Source: a virus. From it: 20,811 nt of DNA. Position 1 is the stretch's first letter; every line of letters begins with the position of its first letter. The stretch covers positions 1 through 20,811 of the IMG/VR virus record IMGVR_UViG_3300025889_001160. One strand, written 5' to 3'. The position numbers and the translations under genes were made by a program. A model generated the notes under the pieces. The model searched no databases, was not told the origin of the DNA, and saw nothing but the letters and a program-made list of their open reading frames with translations. Positions 7,630 through 15,408 of the stretch are shown in pieces.

Positions 7630-7981
7630 CAACGCTGTGGTTGCATCCACCGGCGCTGGTACTCCGGCTTATGTTGACCTGCAGGGCGACAACGATTTTG
7701 AAGGCGACATTGCTTTCATTATCTCCTCTGCCGCTGCTGGTTCTGGCGTCACCCTGACCGCCAAGCTTCAGCACTCTGACACCACCACCTCTGGTGACTT
7801 TGTTGACATCAGTGGCGGTGGCTTCACTGCTGCTGCTGCTAACACCGCCTTCCGCGAAAAGATCTACCTGAACAGCAACGACCTCAAGCGTTATGTTCGC
7901 GTTCTCTTCACCGTGACTGGTGGCACCGGCACCGGCGCTGTTGCAGTGCTTGGCCTTGCTTCTAAGAAGTACGGCAACTGA
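7583..7981 (+). CDS. Beta-rich structural protein, probable head decoration or connector
   Basis: This 132-residue protein is rich in Gly, Thr, Ala and beta-strand patterns (FEGDIAFIIS, VTLTAKLQHSDT, DLKRYVRVLFTVTGG). The combination of a QHSD motif, a DI-G-G-F stretch and a late LKRYVR strand is familiar from phage structural proteins encoded just after the major capsid gene. The start at 7583 is supported by GGAG at 7571-7574, 8 bases upstream. An earlier in-frame ATG at 7514 would add 23 residues that lie wholly inside the previous gene and do not look conserved. The decoration role is inferred from position and beta character; a capsid-surface or neck protein are alternatives. Confidence 0.65.
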   Translation: MIHNLGSKTTLIRLHDNAVVASTGAGTPAYVDLQGDNDFEGDIAFIISSAAAGSGVTLTAKLQHSDTTTSGDFVDISGGGFTAAAANTAFREKIYLNSNDLKRYVRVLFTVTGGTGTGAVAVLGLASKKYGN

Positions 7982-7986
7982 TCCTG

Positions 7987-8268
7987 ATGGCGTTTCCAGA
8001 ACTGCCAGATGCGTTCCTTGCTGAGTTTGGCGTTACCTGCCAAATCGGTGCTGGTACTGCGTTCCTTGGCATTCTGGATTCGCCTATGGATGTGATCGCG
8101 GGCGGTATGGCGTTGTCTCGGGAGTACTTGCTTACGGCAAAGACTGCTGATGTCAGCACCGCCGCTCGCGGCACTTCTATTACTGTTGATTCCGCGTCTT
8201 ACACCGTGCGTGAGAATCGTCCTGTTGATGACGGTGTGTTTTCGGAACTACTGTTGAGCAAAGTTTGA
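7987..8268 (+). CDS. Head-tail joining protein, gpFII-like
   Basis: This 93-residue protein has the layout of lambda gpFII-type connectors: an N-terminal helix with FLAEFGV, a variable loop with FLGILDSPMDVIAGGMALSR, then strands ending in TSITVDSASYTVRENRPVDD and a final SELLLSKV. It is the right size for a stopper that joins the filled head to the tail terminator. It follows the beta-rich protein by 5 bases. The match is to the family pattern, not to a specific relative. Confidence 0.75.
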   Translation: MAFPELPDAFLAEFGVTCQIGAGTAFLGILDSPMDVIAGGMALSREYLLTAKTADVSTAARGTSITVDSASYTVRENRPVDDGVFSELLLSKV

Positions 8269-8278
8269 CTTTGAGGTC

Positions 8279-8917
8279 ATGAGCAGCGTCTTCAAAGTCA
8301 ACAGCAGAAACAATTGGGCGGCGCAGAACCCTGTCTTGATGGACGGTGAAGCCGCTGTTGAATCGCAGACCAATAATTTGAAAATCGGAAACGGGAAGTC
8401 GACGTGGAGTCAACTGCCGTATTTTTCCGGTCCGGGATATTGGGGTTCGTTTTGGGATTCGACCTCACAGACTGCAACGGCAAATACGCCGACCTCTGTT
8501 TATTTGCGTTCAGAAGATCCAAACAGTCGCGGCATTCATATTGTTTCCCAGAACAGAATCACCTTTGATCACGCTGGTGTTTACAGCCTGACTTTTTCGA
8601 TTCAGTTCAGCAATACGAACGAGCAAATCCACGATGTCAATGTCTGGCTGCGCAAAAACGACAGTGGTGCCAGTGGTGATGTGGCTGCCAGTGACAGCAA
8701 ATTCAGCATCATCGCCAAGCATGGCGGCATCGACGGGAATGTGATTGGCACAGTTAATTTCGTGTTGCCACTTGTCGCGGGTGATTACTTGGAATTGATG
8801 TGGGCAACGTCAAACGCCGCCGCTTACATTCACGCTGAGGCCGCAGCCAGCAGCCCCTTTGCTCATCCGAGCATTCCCGGCGTGATCTGCACCGTTGTTC
8901 AAGTCGCCTCTGCCTAA
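8279..8917 (+). CDS. Fibre-like protein: Mtd-N-like domain plus C1q/TNF-type jelly roll
   Basis: Residues 1-50 contain NPVLMDGEAAVESQTNNLKI and GNGKSTWSQLPYF, which resembles the N-terminal trimerising domain of major tropism determinant and other phage fibre proteins. Residues 53-212 look like a TNF/C1q-type jelly roll common in aquatic phage virion proteins: SRGIHIVSQNRITFDHAGVY, then VNVWLRKN, then VAGDYLELMWATSN and a final PSIPGVICTVVQVASA. Such proteins are usually trimeric and surface-exposed. Its location between the gpFII-like and tail-terminator genes is where lambda has Z, so it could be a head or neck fibre or an unusual connector. GAGG at 8273-8276 is only 2 bases before the ATG, so ribosome binding looks weak. 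Confidence 0.72.
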   Translation: MSSVFKVNSRNNWAAQNPVLMDGEAAVESQTNNLKIGNGKSTWSQLPYFSGPGYWGSFWDSTSQTATANTPTSVYLRSEDPNSRGIHIVSQNRITFDHAGVYSLTFSIQFSNTNEQIHDVNVWLRKNDSGASGDVAASDSKFSIIAKHGGIDGNVIGTVNFVLPLVAGDYLELMWATSNAAAYIHAEAAASSPFAHPSIPGVICTVVQVASA

Positions 8918-8919
8918 TC

Positions 8920-9345
8920 ATGGCTGACACACGCCGCGAGTTGATCCTTGCTCGCATTGCAAGCAACCTGAGCAGCATCACCGGTGCAACGGTCTATCGC
9001 AGCCGTGTGGAACCCTTGGCACGCGGAGAGGTGCCTGCTGTCATCGTGGAACCCGTCAACGATCAACCGATTGACACCAACTTCTACGACAAGTTGGACT
9101 GGACGATGCGGGTCAGGATCACCACTCTTGTTCGTGCTGCCATCCCTGACGACGATTCAGATACCTACACGCAGCAGGTGCATCAAAAATTGATGGCTGA
9201 TCAAACCGTCAACGGTTATGCACTTGACTTGACACCTGACCGTACTGACTTCAGTCTTTATGAAGCTGATGTGCCTTTGGGTATCATTAGCCAAGACTTC
9301 CTTGTGCGGTATCGCACGAGCAGGACTTCATTAACTAGCGCCTAA
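8920..9345 (+). CDS. Tail terminator, gpU-like
   Basis: This 141-residue protein has the known pattern of gpU-type tail terminators: an N-terminal helix (ILARIASNLSSITGATVYRS), a strand with PLARGEVPAVIVEP, a central strand MRVRITTLVRA, a helix with VHQKLMADQTVNG and a final SQDFLVRYRTSR. In lambda, gpU caps the tail tube once it reaches the length set by the tape measure and forms the surface that docks to the head. Lambda gpU has 131 residues. The gene begins 2 bases after the fibre-like gene ends and has no clear Shine-Dalgarno. Confidence 0.85.
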   Translation: MADTRRELILARIASNLSSITGATVYRSRVEPLARGEVPAVIVEPVNDQPIDTNFYDKLDWTMRVRITTLVRAAIPDDDSDTYTQQVHQKLMADQTVNGYALDLTPDRTDFSLYEADVPLGIISQDFLVRYRTSRTSLTSA

Positions 9346-9349
9346 CATC

Positions 9350-9502
9350 ATGGCTAAGATTGAAAGGGAAGTTCCCAATCCCGGAGTGGGCGGCAGCTAT
9401 TTGTTTGACCCTAAGTCTGGGAAGCTTACACTGATCACAGAAACCGCCGCTCCTACCACCGATGGCACTGACTCGGAAGAAGTTTCTGATCGCGAAGATT
9501 GA
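9350..9502 (+). CDS. Small protein between tail terminator and tail tube, unknown function
   Basis: This 50-residue frame starts at ATG 9350, 4 bases after the terminator gene, and ends at TGA 9500-9502 inside the tube gene (41-base overlap). The sequence begins MAKIEREVPNPGVGGSYLFD and continues with PKSGKLTLI and an acidic Thr/Ser-rich end. A short NP-GGSY-G-L pattern is familiar from tiny proteins encoded next to tail tube genes in other siphoviruses. It fills the only gap between two real genes, and its reading frame is closed at exactly the point where the tube start takes over. Function is unknown; translational coupling of the tube gene is one possible role. Confidence 0.6.
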   Translation: MAKIEREVPNPGVGGSYLFDPKSGKLTLITETAAPTTDGTDSEEVSDRED

Positions 9503-10403
9503 GTCAACCTATGGGACTGACCCTAGTCCTGTCGGCGGTTCTGACGCGGTTCAAGTTACCAACCTTGAGGTAACTCCGATTGAATCGGACAACGTTCAAG
9601 CGGCTTCTTATCAAGGCTTCCTTGGTAACAGCACCCGTGGCACTTTGGTTGCCAACAAGCGCGTCAGCGTGACCTTTGATGTTGAGCTGGCTGGTTCTGG
9701 CACTGCTGGCACCGCTCCTGCCTTCGGTCCGCTGCTGAAGTCCTGCGGCCTGAGCGAGACGATTGTTTCTTCCACCTCGGTGACCTATGCCCCGGTGAGC
9801 AGCAGCTTCAGCTCCGCTACGATCTATTGCTTCTACGACGGCACCCGCCACAAGATCACCGGCGCACGCGGCACTGTTAGCTTCAACCTGACTGCTGGTC
9901 AGTTTGCTGTTGCCAGCTTCCAGTTCATCGGCATCTACAACGCCCCTGATGACACCGCCCTGTCTGGCTCTTTCACTGTTGCCAATCAGGCTGCTGCCAT
10001 CGAGGTCAACGATACCAACGTCACCACGGCCACCTTCCACGGTGTGACCAGCTCCCGCATTGAGTCGTTCGACATGGCGCTCAACAACGAGCTGCTGTAC
10101 AAGGAGACCGCTTCCAACAAAGAGGTTTTGATCACCAACCGCGCCCCTGGTGGTACGGCTGTGATCGAGGCTCCTGCTGTTGGCACCACCGACTTCTTCG
10201 CCAAGGCCGTTGCCACTGCCACTGGTTCCACAAGCCTGGTGTTGGGCGCCACTTCCGGCAATATCGTGACTGTCAACGCAGCCCAGACCGACATCACCGG
10301 TTGCAGCTACGCTGATACTAACGGCGTAATCGCGCTGTCCATGCCGTACCTGGCTCTGCCCACCACGGCTGGCAACAACGAGATGTCGCTGGTGTTCACC
10401 TGA
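9462..10403 (+). CDS. Major tail tube protein, gpV-like
   Basis: This is the subunit that stacks in rings to form the tail tube. The N-terminus (ALTRKKFLIAKIESTYGTDP followed by SPVGGSDAVQVTNLEVTP) is typical of phage tail tube proteins. It is followed by strands (RVSVTFDVELAGSG), a central core with GTVSFNLTAGQFAVASFQF, and a C-terminal end with PYLALPTTAGNNEMSLVFT. The 313 residues exceed lambda gpV (246). The protein is Thr/Ser/Ala-rich and acidic. Codons are biased towards G/C endings, as expected for an abundant virion protein. No Shine-Dalgarno is seen before ATG 9462, which lies inside the preceding 50-residue gene, so coupled translation is likely. Confidence 0.88.
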   Translation: MALTRKKFLIAKIESTYGTDPSPVGGSDAVQVTNLEVTPIESDNVQAASYQGFLGNSTRGTLVANKRVSVTFDVELAGSGTAGTAPAFGPLLKSCGLSETIVSSTSVTYAPVSSSFSSATIYCFYDGTRHKITGARGTVSFNLTAGQFAVASFQFIGIYNAPDDTALSGSFTVANQAAAIEVNDTNVTTATFHGVTSSRIESFDMALNNELLYKETASNKEVLITNRAPGGTAVIEAPAVGTTDFFAKAVATATGSTSLVLGATSGNIVTVNAAQTDITGCSYADTNGVIALSMPYLALPTTAGNNEMSLVFT

Positions 10404-10412
10404 TCTCTGTTC

Positions 10413-10739
10413 ATGGCCTTCGTCCTCAAGAAGACTGCTTCCTACAAGTGGGAAGTCAAAGTTGAGATTCCTGTTGATGGGAATCGCTTCGAGTCTCAAA
10501 CGTTCGAGGCAGTCTTCAAAAAGATCAGTCGCTCGGCCTTCAATGCTCTTGTCGAGAAGGGTGATGATGCCCTGCTTGATGGGATCCTTGAAGGCTGGGA
10601 TGGCATCAATGATGAGTCCGGCAAGCCAGTTCCTTTTACCGAGAAAAACAAGAAGGAGCTGTGTGACGATCCCTACGTCATGAAGGCTTTGATTCAGGCG
10701 TATGCCGATAGCGTCACTGGGGCGCCGGCAAAAAACTAA
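10413..10739 (+). CDS. Tail assembly chaperone G (unshifted product)
   Basis: The 108-residue protein lies between the tail tube and tape measure genes, the place of lambda G. It starts MAFVLKKTASYKWEVKVEIP and continues with FESQTFEAVFKKISRSAFN, a beta-strand then helical pattern seen in G-type chaperones. The C-terminal part is acidic (EGWDGINDESGKPVPFTEKN) and ends with a helix before PAKN. In lambda, many copies of G coat the tape measure protein during tube assembly and are absent from the finished virion. The stop TAA at 10737-10739 follows directly on a slippery heptamer, which sends a share of ribosomes into the GT frame. Confidence 0.88.
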   Translation: MAFVLKKTASYKWEVKVEIPVDGNRFESQTFEAVFKKISRSAFNALVEKGDDALLDGILEGWDGINDESGKPVPFTEKNKKELCDDPYVMKALIQAYADSVTGAPAKN

Positions 10740-11077
10740 AAGACGCCGCTGAGTACTGGGCGAAAGGCGGCGTTGTAGACGAACGTGAGGCCGACCTGAA
10801 GGCTCTTGGCGCAAGCGAGGAGCAGATTGCCGCTGCACGTCTGCAGGCTGCTCAGCAGGACTGTGAGATCTGGGAGGAGAACTGGGAGGTTGTGTTGATG
10901 TTCATTCGCATGTCGACGCAATGGCACACGAGCATGGCTGGATTGACAGGACTGATCTACCCGAGTTTGGAATGGCTCTGTAAGCTGTATTCAGTCAAGG
11001 ATCCTGTTGCCATCTTCGAAGGCGTGCAGGTGATGGAAATGGCTGCCCTGGCCGTTCTGAACAGCAAACGCAAATGA
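10413..11077 (+). CDS. Tail assembly chaperone GT, -1 frameshift fusion
   Basis: Ribosomes that slip one base back at 10730-10736 continue in the -1 frame and make a predicted 221-residue protein: the 108 residues of G followed by 113 new residues. The added part starts LKDAAEYWAKGGVVDE. It contains a helical EEQIAAARLQAA region and then EIWEENWEVVLMFIRMSTQW, GLTGLIYPSLEWL and VQVMEMAALAVLNSKRK, a pattern like DUF1799/gpT domains. The -1 frame has no stop until TGA 11075-11077, which overlaps the tape measure start. In lambda the T part brings the tail tube subunit to the tape measure-G complex. The frame has no other good start, so expression by frameshift is the simplest reading. Confidence 0.88.
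10730..10774 (+). other. Programmed -1 ribosomal frameshift signal (slippery heptamer plus stem-loop)
   Basis: The heptamer AAAAAAC at 10730-10736 is read in the G frame as GCA AAA AAC, so it is a proper X XXY YYZ slippery site. The G stop codon follows at once. Six bases later ACGCCGC (10743-10749) pairs with GCGGCGT (10767-10773) to form a 7-bp GC-rich stem with a 17-base loop. A G-T wobble at 10742/10774 could extend it. Heptamer, spacer and stem match the normal arrangement for -1 frameshifting. Confidence 0.88.
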
Positions 11078-13575
11078 GCCAAACCACTGAGCTGCTGCTG
11101 AGGATCAAGCAACAGGGCGGTGAACAGCTCACGAGGCTGTCTGGCAGCTTCAAGAATCTGGGACAACAAGCTGCGGCTGCCAATGTCAATTTCAAAGAAG
11201 TATCTGACGAACTGAGAAAGATTCAGCAGACTTCTGCGAACAGCATTAACAATCTCAAAGGCTATGCAAATGCATGGCGTGAAATTGCAAATAGTGTTGA
11301 GATTGGAACCGCTGAATTCAAACAAGCAAACGCTGAAGCGGCGAAACTTGAAGCACAACTGAAGAAGGTGCAGCCCGGTGGTGGCACTGGTCGCCTGATG
11401 GGGCTTGCCAGGGGTGCTGGCACGGTTGCTGCTGCTGGTGTGTTTGGCGGTCCGCTTGGTGCTGTTGGCGCTCTGGCTGGCGCACCGTTCGGTCTTGCTG
11501 GTATGGCTGCTGGTGGCGCGATTGGCGCCCAAGCCGGAATGATGGGGCAGCAGGTGGCAGGGTTGGCCAGCTATACCGCCTCCATTGAAAGGCAACGAAC
11601 GGCATTGAAGCTGGTCACCGAGGATTCGGTTTCGTACCAGCAAGCTCTTGATTTCATCAATACAACCAGTCAGCGGCTGGCGATTCCGCAGGAGCAGATC
11701 ACGAGGCAGTTCACCCAACTGTCCGCTTCTGTTCTCGGCGCTGGCGGCAACGTACGCGATGCCGAAAAAGCGTTCCTTGGTATTGCCGCTGGTATTCGCG
11801 GCACTGGCGGCAGCCTGCAGGACATGGAGGCCGCACTCCGCGCTACGGCTCAGGTCTTCAGCAAGGGCAAGGTTAGTGCGGAAGAACTTCGCCAGCAGAT
11901 TGGTGAGCGTCTGCCCGGTGCATTCACCCTGTTTGCCAAGTCTGTTGGCATGACGCCGCAGGAGCTGGACAAAGCTCTTGAAGACGGCAAAGTCTCGCTG
12001 CAGGACTTCCAGAAGTTTGCAGAAGAACTGTTCAAGCGTTACGGGCAAAGCGCAGAAATCATTGCCAAGGGACCGCAATCCGCTGGTGATCGCCTGCAGG
12101 CTTCGCTGTCGAAGTTGAGTGAAAGTGTTGGTCGCCTGCTGGCACCTATTGGCGCTGCATTTCAAACAATTTTTGCCGACATTGTTAATGCAATAACAAG
12201 AGCTGCAAATGCACTTGCCCGTTTCATGGGCATGAAATTTTACGACCCTGAGCGAATTGCAGATCTAGAGCGTCGCATTAGAGAGCAGTCTGCAATGTTG
12301 GCTGGACCAGCAGATTCAATGACTGCCCGCCGGCGCGGCTTGCTAACTCAACTGCAAAGTGAATTGCGGCAAGAGCGTTCAAGGATTCCTTCCGCTGGAG
12401 CAGGAACAACACCACGCCCCAGTGGACTGCCCGGTATCACTGCTGACGGCGCTGGTGGTGGTGGAAGCAAGAAAGCCGAACAGGAAGCCAATCGCCAGCA
12501 ACGTCTGCTTGAGCGTCGCAATGACCTCACCCGTCAGGCCGGCGAACTTGAGCGGCAACTCAATTTCAAAATCAACGAGACGGTCGAAGCACTGCAGGCA
12601 TTAGGTGCAATGGCCTGGGAAAAGATTGAAACCAATTACAACAAGTCCGTCAGAGAAGCTGGCAAGCAGACAGATGATCTTGCCCGCAAAGTTTTTAATC
12701 TTGCACGAGAAGCTGCTCAAGCTGGCGGCAACCTCAATGAAGGTCCACTGATTCAGGCTTTGGTGCAGCTTGAAGAAGCATCAAATGAGCTGGCTAAAGG
12801 CGAATCCGCTCAGGCCATGTCTGACTGGTTTGCCTCGACTGAAGACGGCTTCCGCAGCATCACTGACAAGGTGTATGAGAACGCCCGTGCGATGCAGTAC
12901 AACGCTGACATCATGGGCGGCCTGAAGGATGGCCTCGTCAGCTATGCCGATAACGTCGGCACCGTCCGTGAAGCATTCGCCAATCTTGCCAATCAGGGCA
13001 TCAAGGGAGTTGAGAACTCGATCTTTGATCTGATGACAACTGGCACCACTAACTATCAAGCCTTTGCCGCTGAGATCCTGAATCAAACGGCGCGGATGAT
13101 CATTCAGCAATATGTGCTGAAAACCATCATGTCGGCGCTTGGTTTCCTTGGTGGACCGAGCAGCTCCGCTGTTGCGCCCTTGTCTGGCGTTTCGCAATAC
13201 AACATGAACGCCGCATCGTTCAATCCGCTCGCCTTTACCGGTGGCTTCAAGTTTGCGATGGGCGGCATCATGACGCCTGAAGGTCCACTGAAGCTTCGTC
13301 GTTACGCAGCCGGCGGTATTGCAACGGGTCCGCAACTGGCCATGTACGGCGAAGGTAGCCGCCCCGAAGCCTATGTGCCTCTGCCTGATGGCCGCAGCAT
13401 CCCGGTGCGCATGCAGGGCGGTAGTGGCGCTGTCAACGTCGTCGTGAACGTCGATGCTTCTGGCACCAGCGCACAGGGCGATAATCAGCAAGCCACTAGA
13501 TTTGGTGAGCAAATGGGTGCCGCCATTCGGGCGCAGATCATCAAAGAGAAGCGTCCTGGAGGCTTGCTCGCATAA
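11074..13575 (+). CDS. Tape measure protein, gpH-like
   Basis: This protein sets tail length and is ejected ahead of DNA. Residues 1-100 are helical and coiled-coil-like. Residues 103-165 are a Gly/Ala-rich hydrophobic stretch able to enter a membrane. Residues about 245-325 match the tape measure N-terminal domain (QVFSKGKVSAEELRQQIGER, then PGAFTLFAKSVGMTPQELDK). Helical, Gln/Arg/Glu-rich segments follow to about 640. The last 110 residues carry the gpH-type end (AMGGIMTPEGPLKLRRYAAG, then GEGSRPEAYVPLPDGRSIPV). At 833 residues it is close to lambda gpH (853), which suggests a tail of similar length, roughly 140-150 nm. The start ATG overlaps the GT stop by 4 bases and has no clear Shine-Dalgarno. 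Confidence 0.95.
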   Translation: MSQTTELLLRIKQQGGEQLTRLSGSFKNLGQQAAAANVNFKEVSDELRKIQQTSANSINNLKGYANAWREIANSVEIGTAEFKQANAEAAKLEAQLKKVQPGGGTGRLMGLARGAGTVAAAGVFGGPLGAVGALAGAPFGLAGMAAGGAIGAQAGMMGQQVAGLASYTASIERQRTALKLVTEDSVSYQQALDFINTTSQRLAIPQEQITRQFTQLSASVLGAGGNVRDAEKAFLGIAAGIRGTGGSLQDMEAALRATAQVFSKGKVSAEELRQQIGERLPGAFTLFAKSVGMTPQELDKALEDGKVSLQDFQKFAEELFKRYGQSAEIIAKGPQSAGDRLQASLSKLSESVGRLLAPIGAAFQTIFADIVNAITRAANALARFMGMKFYDPERIADLERRIREQSAMLAGPADSMTARRRGLLTQLQSELRQERSRIPSAGAGTTPRPSGLPGITADGAGGGGSKKAEQEANRQQRLLERRNDLTRQAGELERQLNFKINETVEALQALGAMAWEKIETNYNKSVREAGKQTDDLARKVFNLAREAAQAGGNLNEGPLIQALVQLEEASNELAKGESAQAMSDWFASTEDGFRSITDKVYENARAMQYNADIMGGLKDGLVSYADNVGTVREAFANLANQGIKGVENSIFDLMTTGTTNYQAFAAEILNQTARMIIQQYVLKTIMSALGFLGGPSSSAVAPLSGVSQYNMNAASFNPLAFTGGFKFAMGGIMTPEGPLKLRRYAAGGIATGPQLAMYGEGSRPEAYVPLPDGRSIPVRMQGGSGAVNVVVNVDASGTSAQGDNQQATRFGEQMGAAIRAQIIKEKRPGGLLA

Positions 13576-13943
13576 TGGCCACTTTCGACGACACCACGCT
13601 TGGCATCGCAACGGGCGAATCAACTCCCGACTATGGTGCGCAGCGCCTCAGCCAGCCGATCACTCGCACCGTTCAATTTGGTGATGGTTATCAGCAAAGG
13701 CTGCAGTTTGGCTTGAACCAGAATCCACGCAAGTGGGAGCTGAAATGGACAGCAAAAACCAACAGCGTTTCTGACGCAATTGAAAGCTTCTTTGATGCCA
13801 GAAAAGGAACTGAAAGCTTTGACTGGACGCCGCTTGACGAGGCCACTGCCTTGAAATGGGTGTGCCGCAGTTGGAATCGAACTTTTGATTATCCCAACAT
13901 CAATACGATTACAGCCACCTTTGAGCAGGTATTTGAACCGTAA
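13575..13943 (+). CDS. Minor tail protein M-like
   Basis: This 122-residue protein matches the lambda gpM family (phage minor tail protein): YGAQRLSQPITRTVQFGDGY followed by QQRLQFGLNQNPRKWELKWT, then a helix with ESFFDARKGTESFDWTPLDE and a final ITATFEQVFEP. The FGDGY motif and the W-L-W strand are characteristic. Lambda gpM has 109 residues and sits between the tape measure and the L-containing tip. The gene overlaps its neighbours on both sides by 1 base. Confidence 0.92.
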   Translation: MATFDDTTLGIATGESTPDYGAQRLSQPITRTVQFGDGYQQRLQFGLNQNPRKWELKWTAKTNSVSDAIESFFDARKGTESFDWTPLDEATALKWVCRSWNRTFDYPNINTITATFEQVFEP

Positions 13944-14680
13944 TGTCAATACCAGTTTCCGAGTTACAAAAAGTCAGCCCTAGTTTCATCATTGAACTGT
14001 TTGAGCTGCAACTTGTTACTGCATTGCATGGCAGCAATACGATCTATCGCTTTCACGCTGGCGCCAACATGAACGCCAATGGTGAACTTGTTTGGAATAG
14101 CAATAACTATCAACGTTTTCCTGTTGAAGCCACTGGTTTTGAGTACACAGGCAACGGCCAGCTTCCGCGCCCCACAATCCGCATCAGCAACCTACTAGGT
14201 ACAATTACTTCCATTCTGTTGACGGTCAACGCGACGACCGCCGGCAATGACCTCACTGGGGCAACGCTGACGCGCATCAGGACAATGGCGCGTTACATCG
14301 ATGCCGCTAACTTCACCGGTGGCGTCAACCCCTACGGCACACCAGATCCCACCAGTGAATTTCCGCGTGAGATCTACAAGGTCGCTCGAAAGGTGGCTGA
14401 GAACAGGGATATGGTCGAGTTTGAGCTTGCCGCTTCGTTTGACCTTCAAGGCATCAAAGCACCAAAGCGTCAATGCATCAGCAGCATTTGCCAATGGGTA
14501 TATCGCTCAACCGAGTGCGGCTACACCGGCAGCAACTACTGGGATGCAAATGACAACGTGGTTGCAACGCTCGGCGCTGATGTCTGCGGCAAACGCCTTA
14601 GCAGTTGCAAGCTGAGATTTGGCAGCACGTCTGAATTACCCTTTGGGTCGTTCCCCGGCATCGGCACGTACGTCTCATGA
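13943..14680 (+). CDS. Minor tail protein L-like with probable iron-sulfur site
   Basis: This 245-residue tail-tip protein belongs to the lambda gpL family. The N-terminal part ([20 protein letters not shown], then [20 protein letters not shown] and [20 protein letters not shown]) and the middle ([17 protein letters not shown]) are family signatures. The C-terminal part has five cysteines: C178, C183, C192, C215 and C222. The last four have spacings of 9, 23 and 7, the same as the ligands I recall for the lambda gpL iron-sulfur cluster (C173, C182, C205, C212). Lambda gpL has 232 residues. A cluster here is inferred from that spacing. The gene overlaps the K-like gene by 4 bases. Confidence 0.93.
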   Translation: MSIPVSELQKVSPSFIIELFELQLVTALHGSNTIYRFHAGANMNANGELVWNSNNYQRFPVEATGFEYTGNGQLPRPTIRISNLLGTITSILLTVNATTAGNDLTGATLTRIRTMARYIDAANFTGGVNPYGTPDPTSEFPREIYKVARKVAENRDMVEFELAASFDLQGIKAPKRQCISSICQWVYRSTECGYTGSNYWDANDNVVATLGADVCGKRLSSCKLRFGSTSELPFGSFPGIGTYVS

Positions 14681-15393
14681 GCTGGAAAGACGACGCTCTT
14701 AAGCACGCGCAAGCTGAAGACCCCAAAGAGTGCTGCGGTCTTGTTGTTGTCGTCAAAGGTCGGAAGAAGTACTGGCCATGCAACAACCTGTCGGTTGACG
14801 GCAATCAATTCATCCTTGATCCAGATGATTGGATCAAAGCCGAGGACGCCGGCGAGATTCTTGCCATCGTTCACAGCCACACCTGGTTGCCGCCTGAGCC
14901 GAGTCAGGCCGATCTGCTTGGCATCGAGAAAAGCGGTCTGCCGTGGTACATCGTCAACCCCAAGACAGAAGCATGGAGTCCAGAGATCAAGCCAAGCGGC
15001 TTCAAGGCGCCTCTGATTGGCCGTGAATGGGTTTGGGCGGTGAGCGACTGCTGGACGCTTGTGCGCGATTGGTATGGGGAGAACGGCATTCACCTGCCTG
15101 ATTGGGATCGCCCGATCACGTATGAAAAGTTTGAGGAGCAGCCGCTATTTGATCAATTTTGGAAAGATGCGGGCTTTTATCAGTTGGACGATGAAGAGCC
15201 GTTGCAGTTTGGCGATGGCTTGTTGATGGGCATTGAAGGCAGCGGCCTCAATCACTGTGGTGTCTACCTTGGTGATCAAACGATCCTCCATCACATCAAG
15301 GGACGCTTGAGCAGCCGTGATTTATACGGTGGCTGGTTGATGAAATGTACGGGCAGGAGGCTGCGGCACAAGGAAGCATCTATCCTTGGATAA
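14677..15393 (+). CDS. Tail assembly protein K-like: JAMM peptidase plus NlpC/P60 domain
   Basis: The protein has two enzyme-like domains. Residues 1-105 form a JAB/MPN+ metallopeptidase with a full JAMM motif: E18 (PKECCGLV), H66 and H68 (HSH), S76 and D79. Residues 115-235 form an NlpC/P60 cysteine peptidase with C125 ([13 protein letters not shown]), H193 ([13 protein letters not shown]) and a further polar site at H205/H206. The 238 residues fit the lambda gpK family with both domains complete. In lambda K is needed for tail-tip assembly; the NlpC/P60 part could also cut peptidoglycan during entry. The neighbour downstream carries the ubiquitin-like partner fold. No key residue appears to be missing. 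Confidence 0.92.
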   Translation: MSWKDDALKHAQAEDPKECCGLVVVVKGRKKYWPCNNLSVDGNQFILDPDDWIKAEDAGEILAIVHSHTWLPPEPSQADLLGIEKSGLPWYIVNPKTEAWSPEIKPSGFKAPLIGREWVWAVSDCWTLVRDWYGENGIHLPDWDRPITYEKFEEQPLFDQFWKDAGFYQLDDEEPLQFGDGLLMGIEGSGLNHCGVYLGDQTILHHIKGRLSSRDLYGGWLMKCTGRRLRHKEASILG

Positions 15394-15408
15394 ATAGGAG
15401 CGGGGTCG

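Noticed and set aside
9504-10838. Antisense open frame of 444 codons over the tail tube and G genes
   Set aside because: It mirrors the strong codon bias of the sense tail tube gene, spans two firmly identified genes and the frameshift site, and its product is low in complexity with no known pattern.
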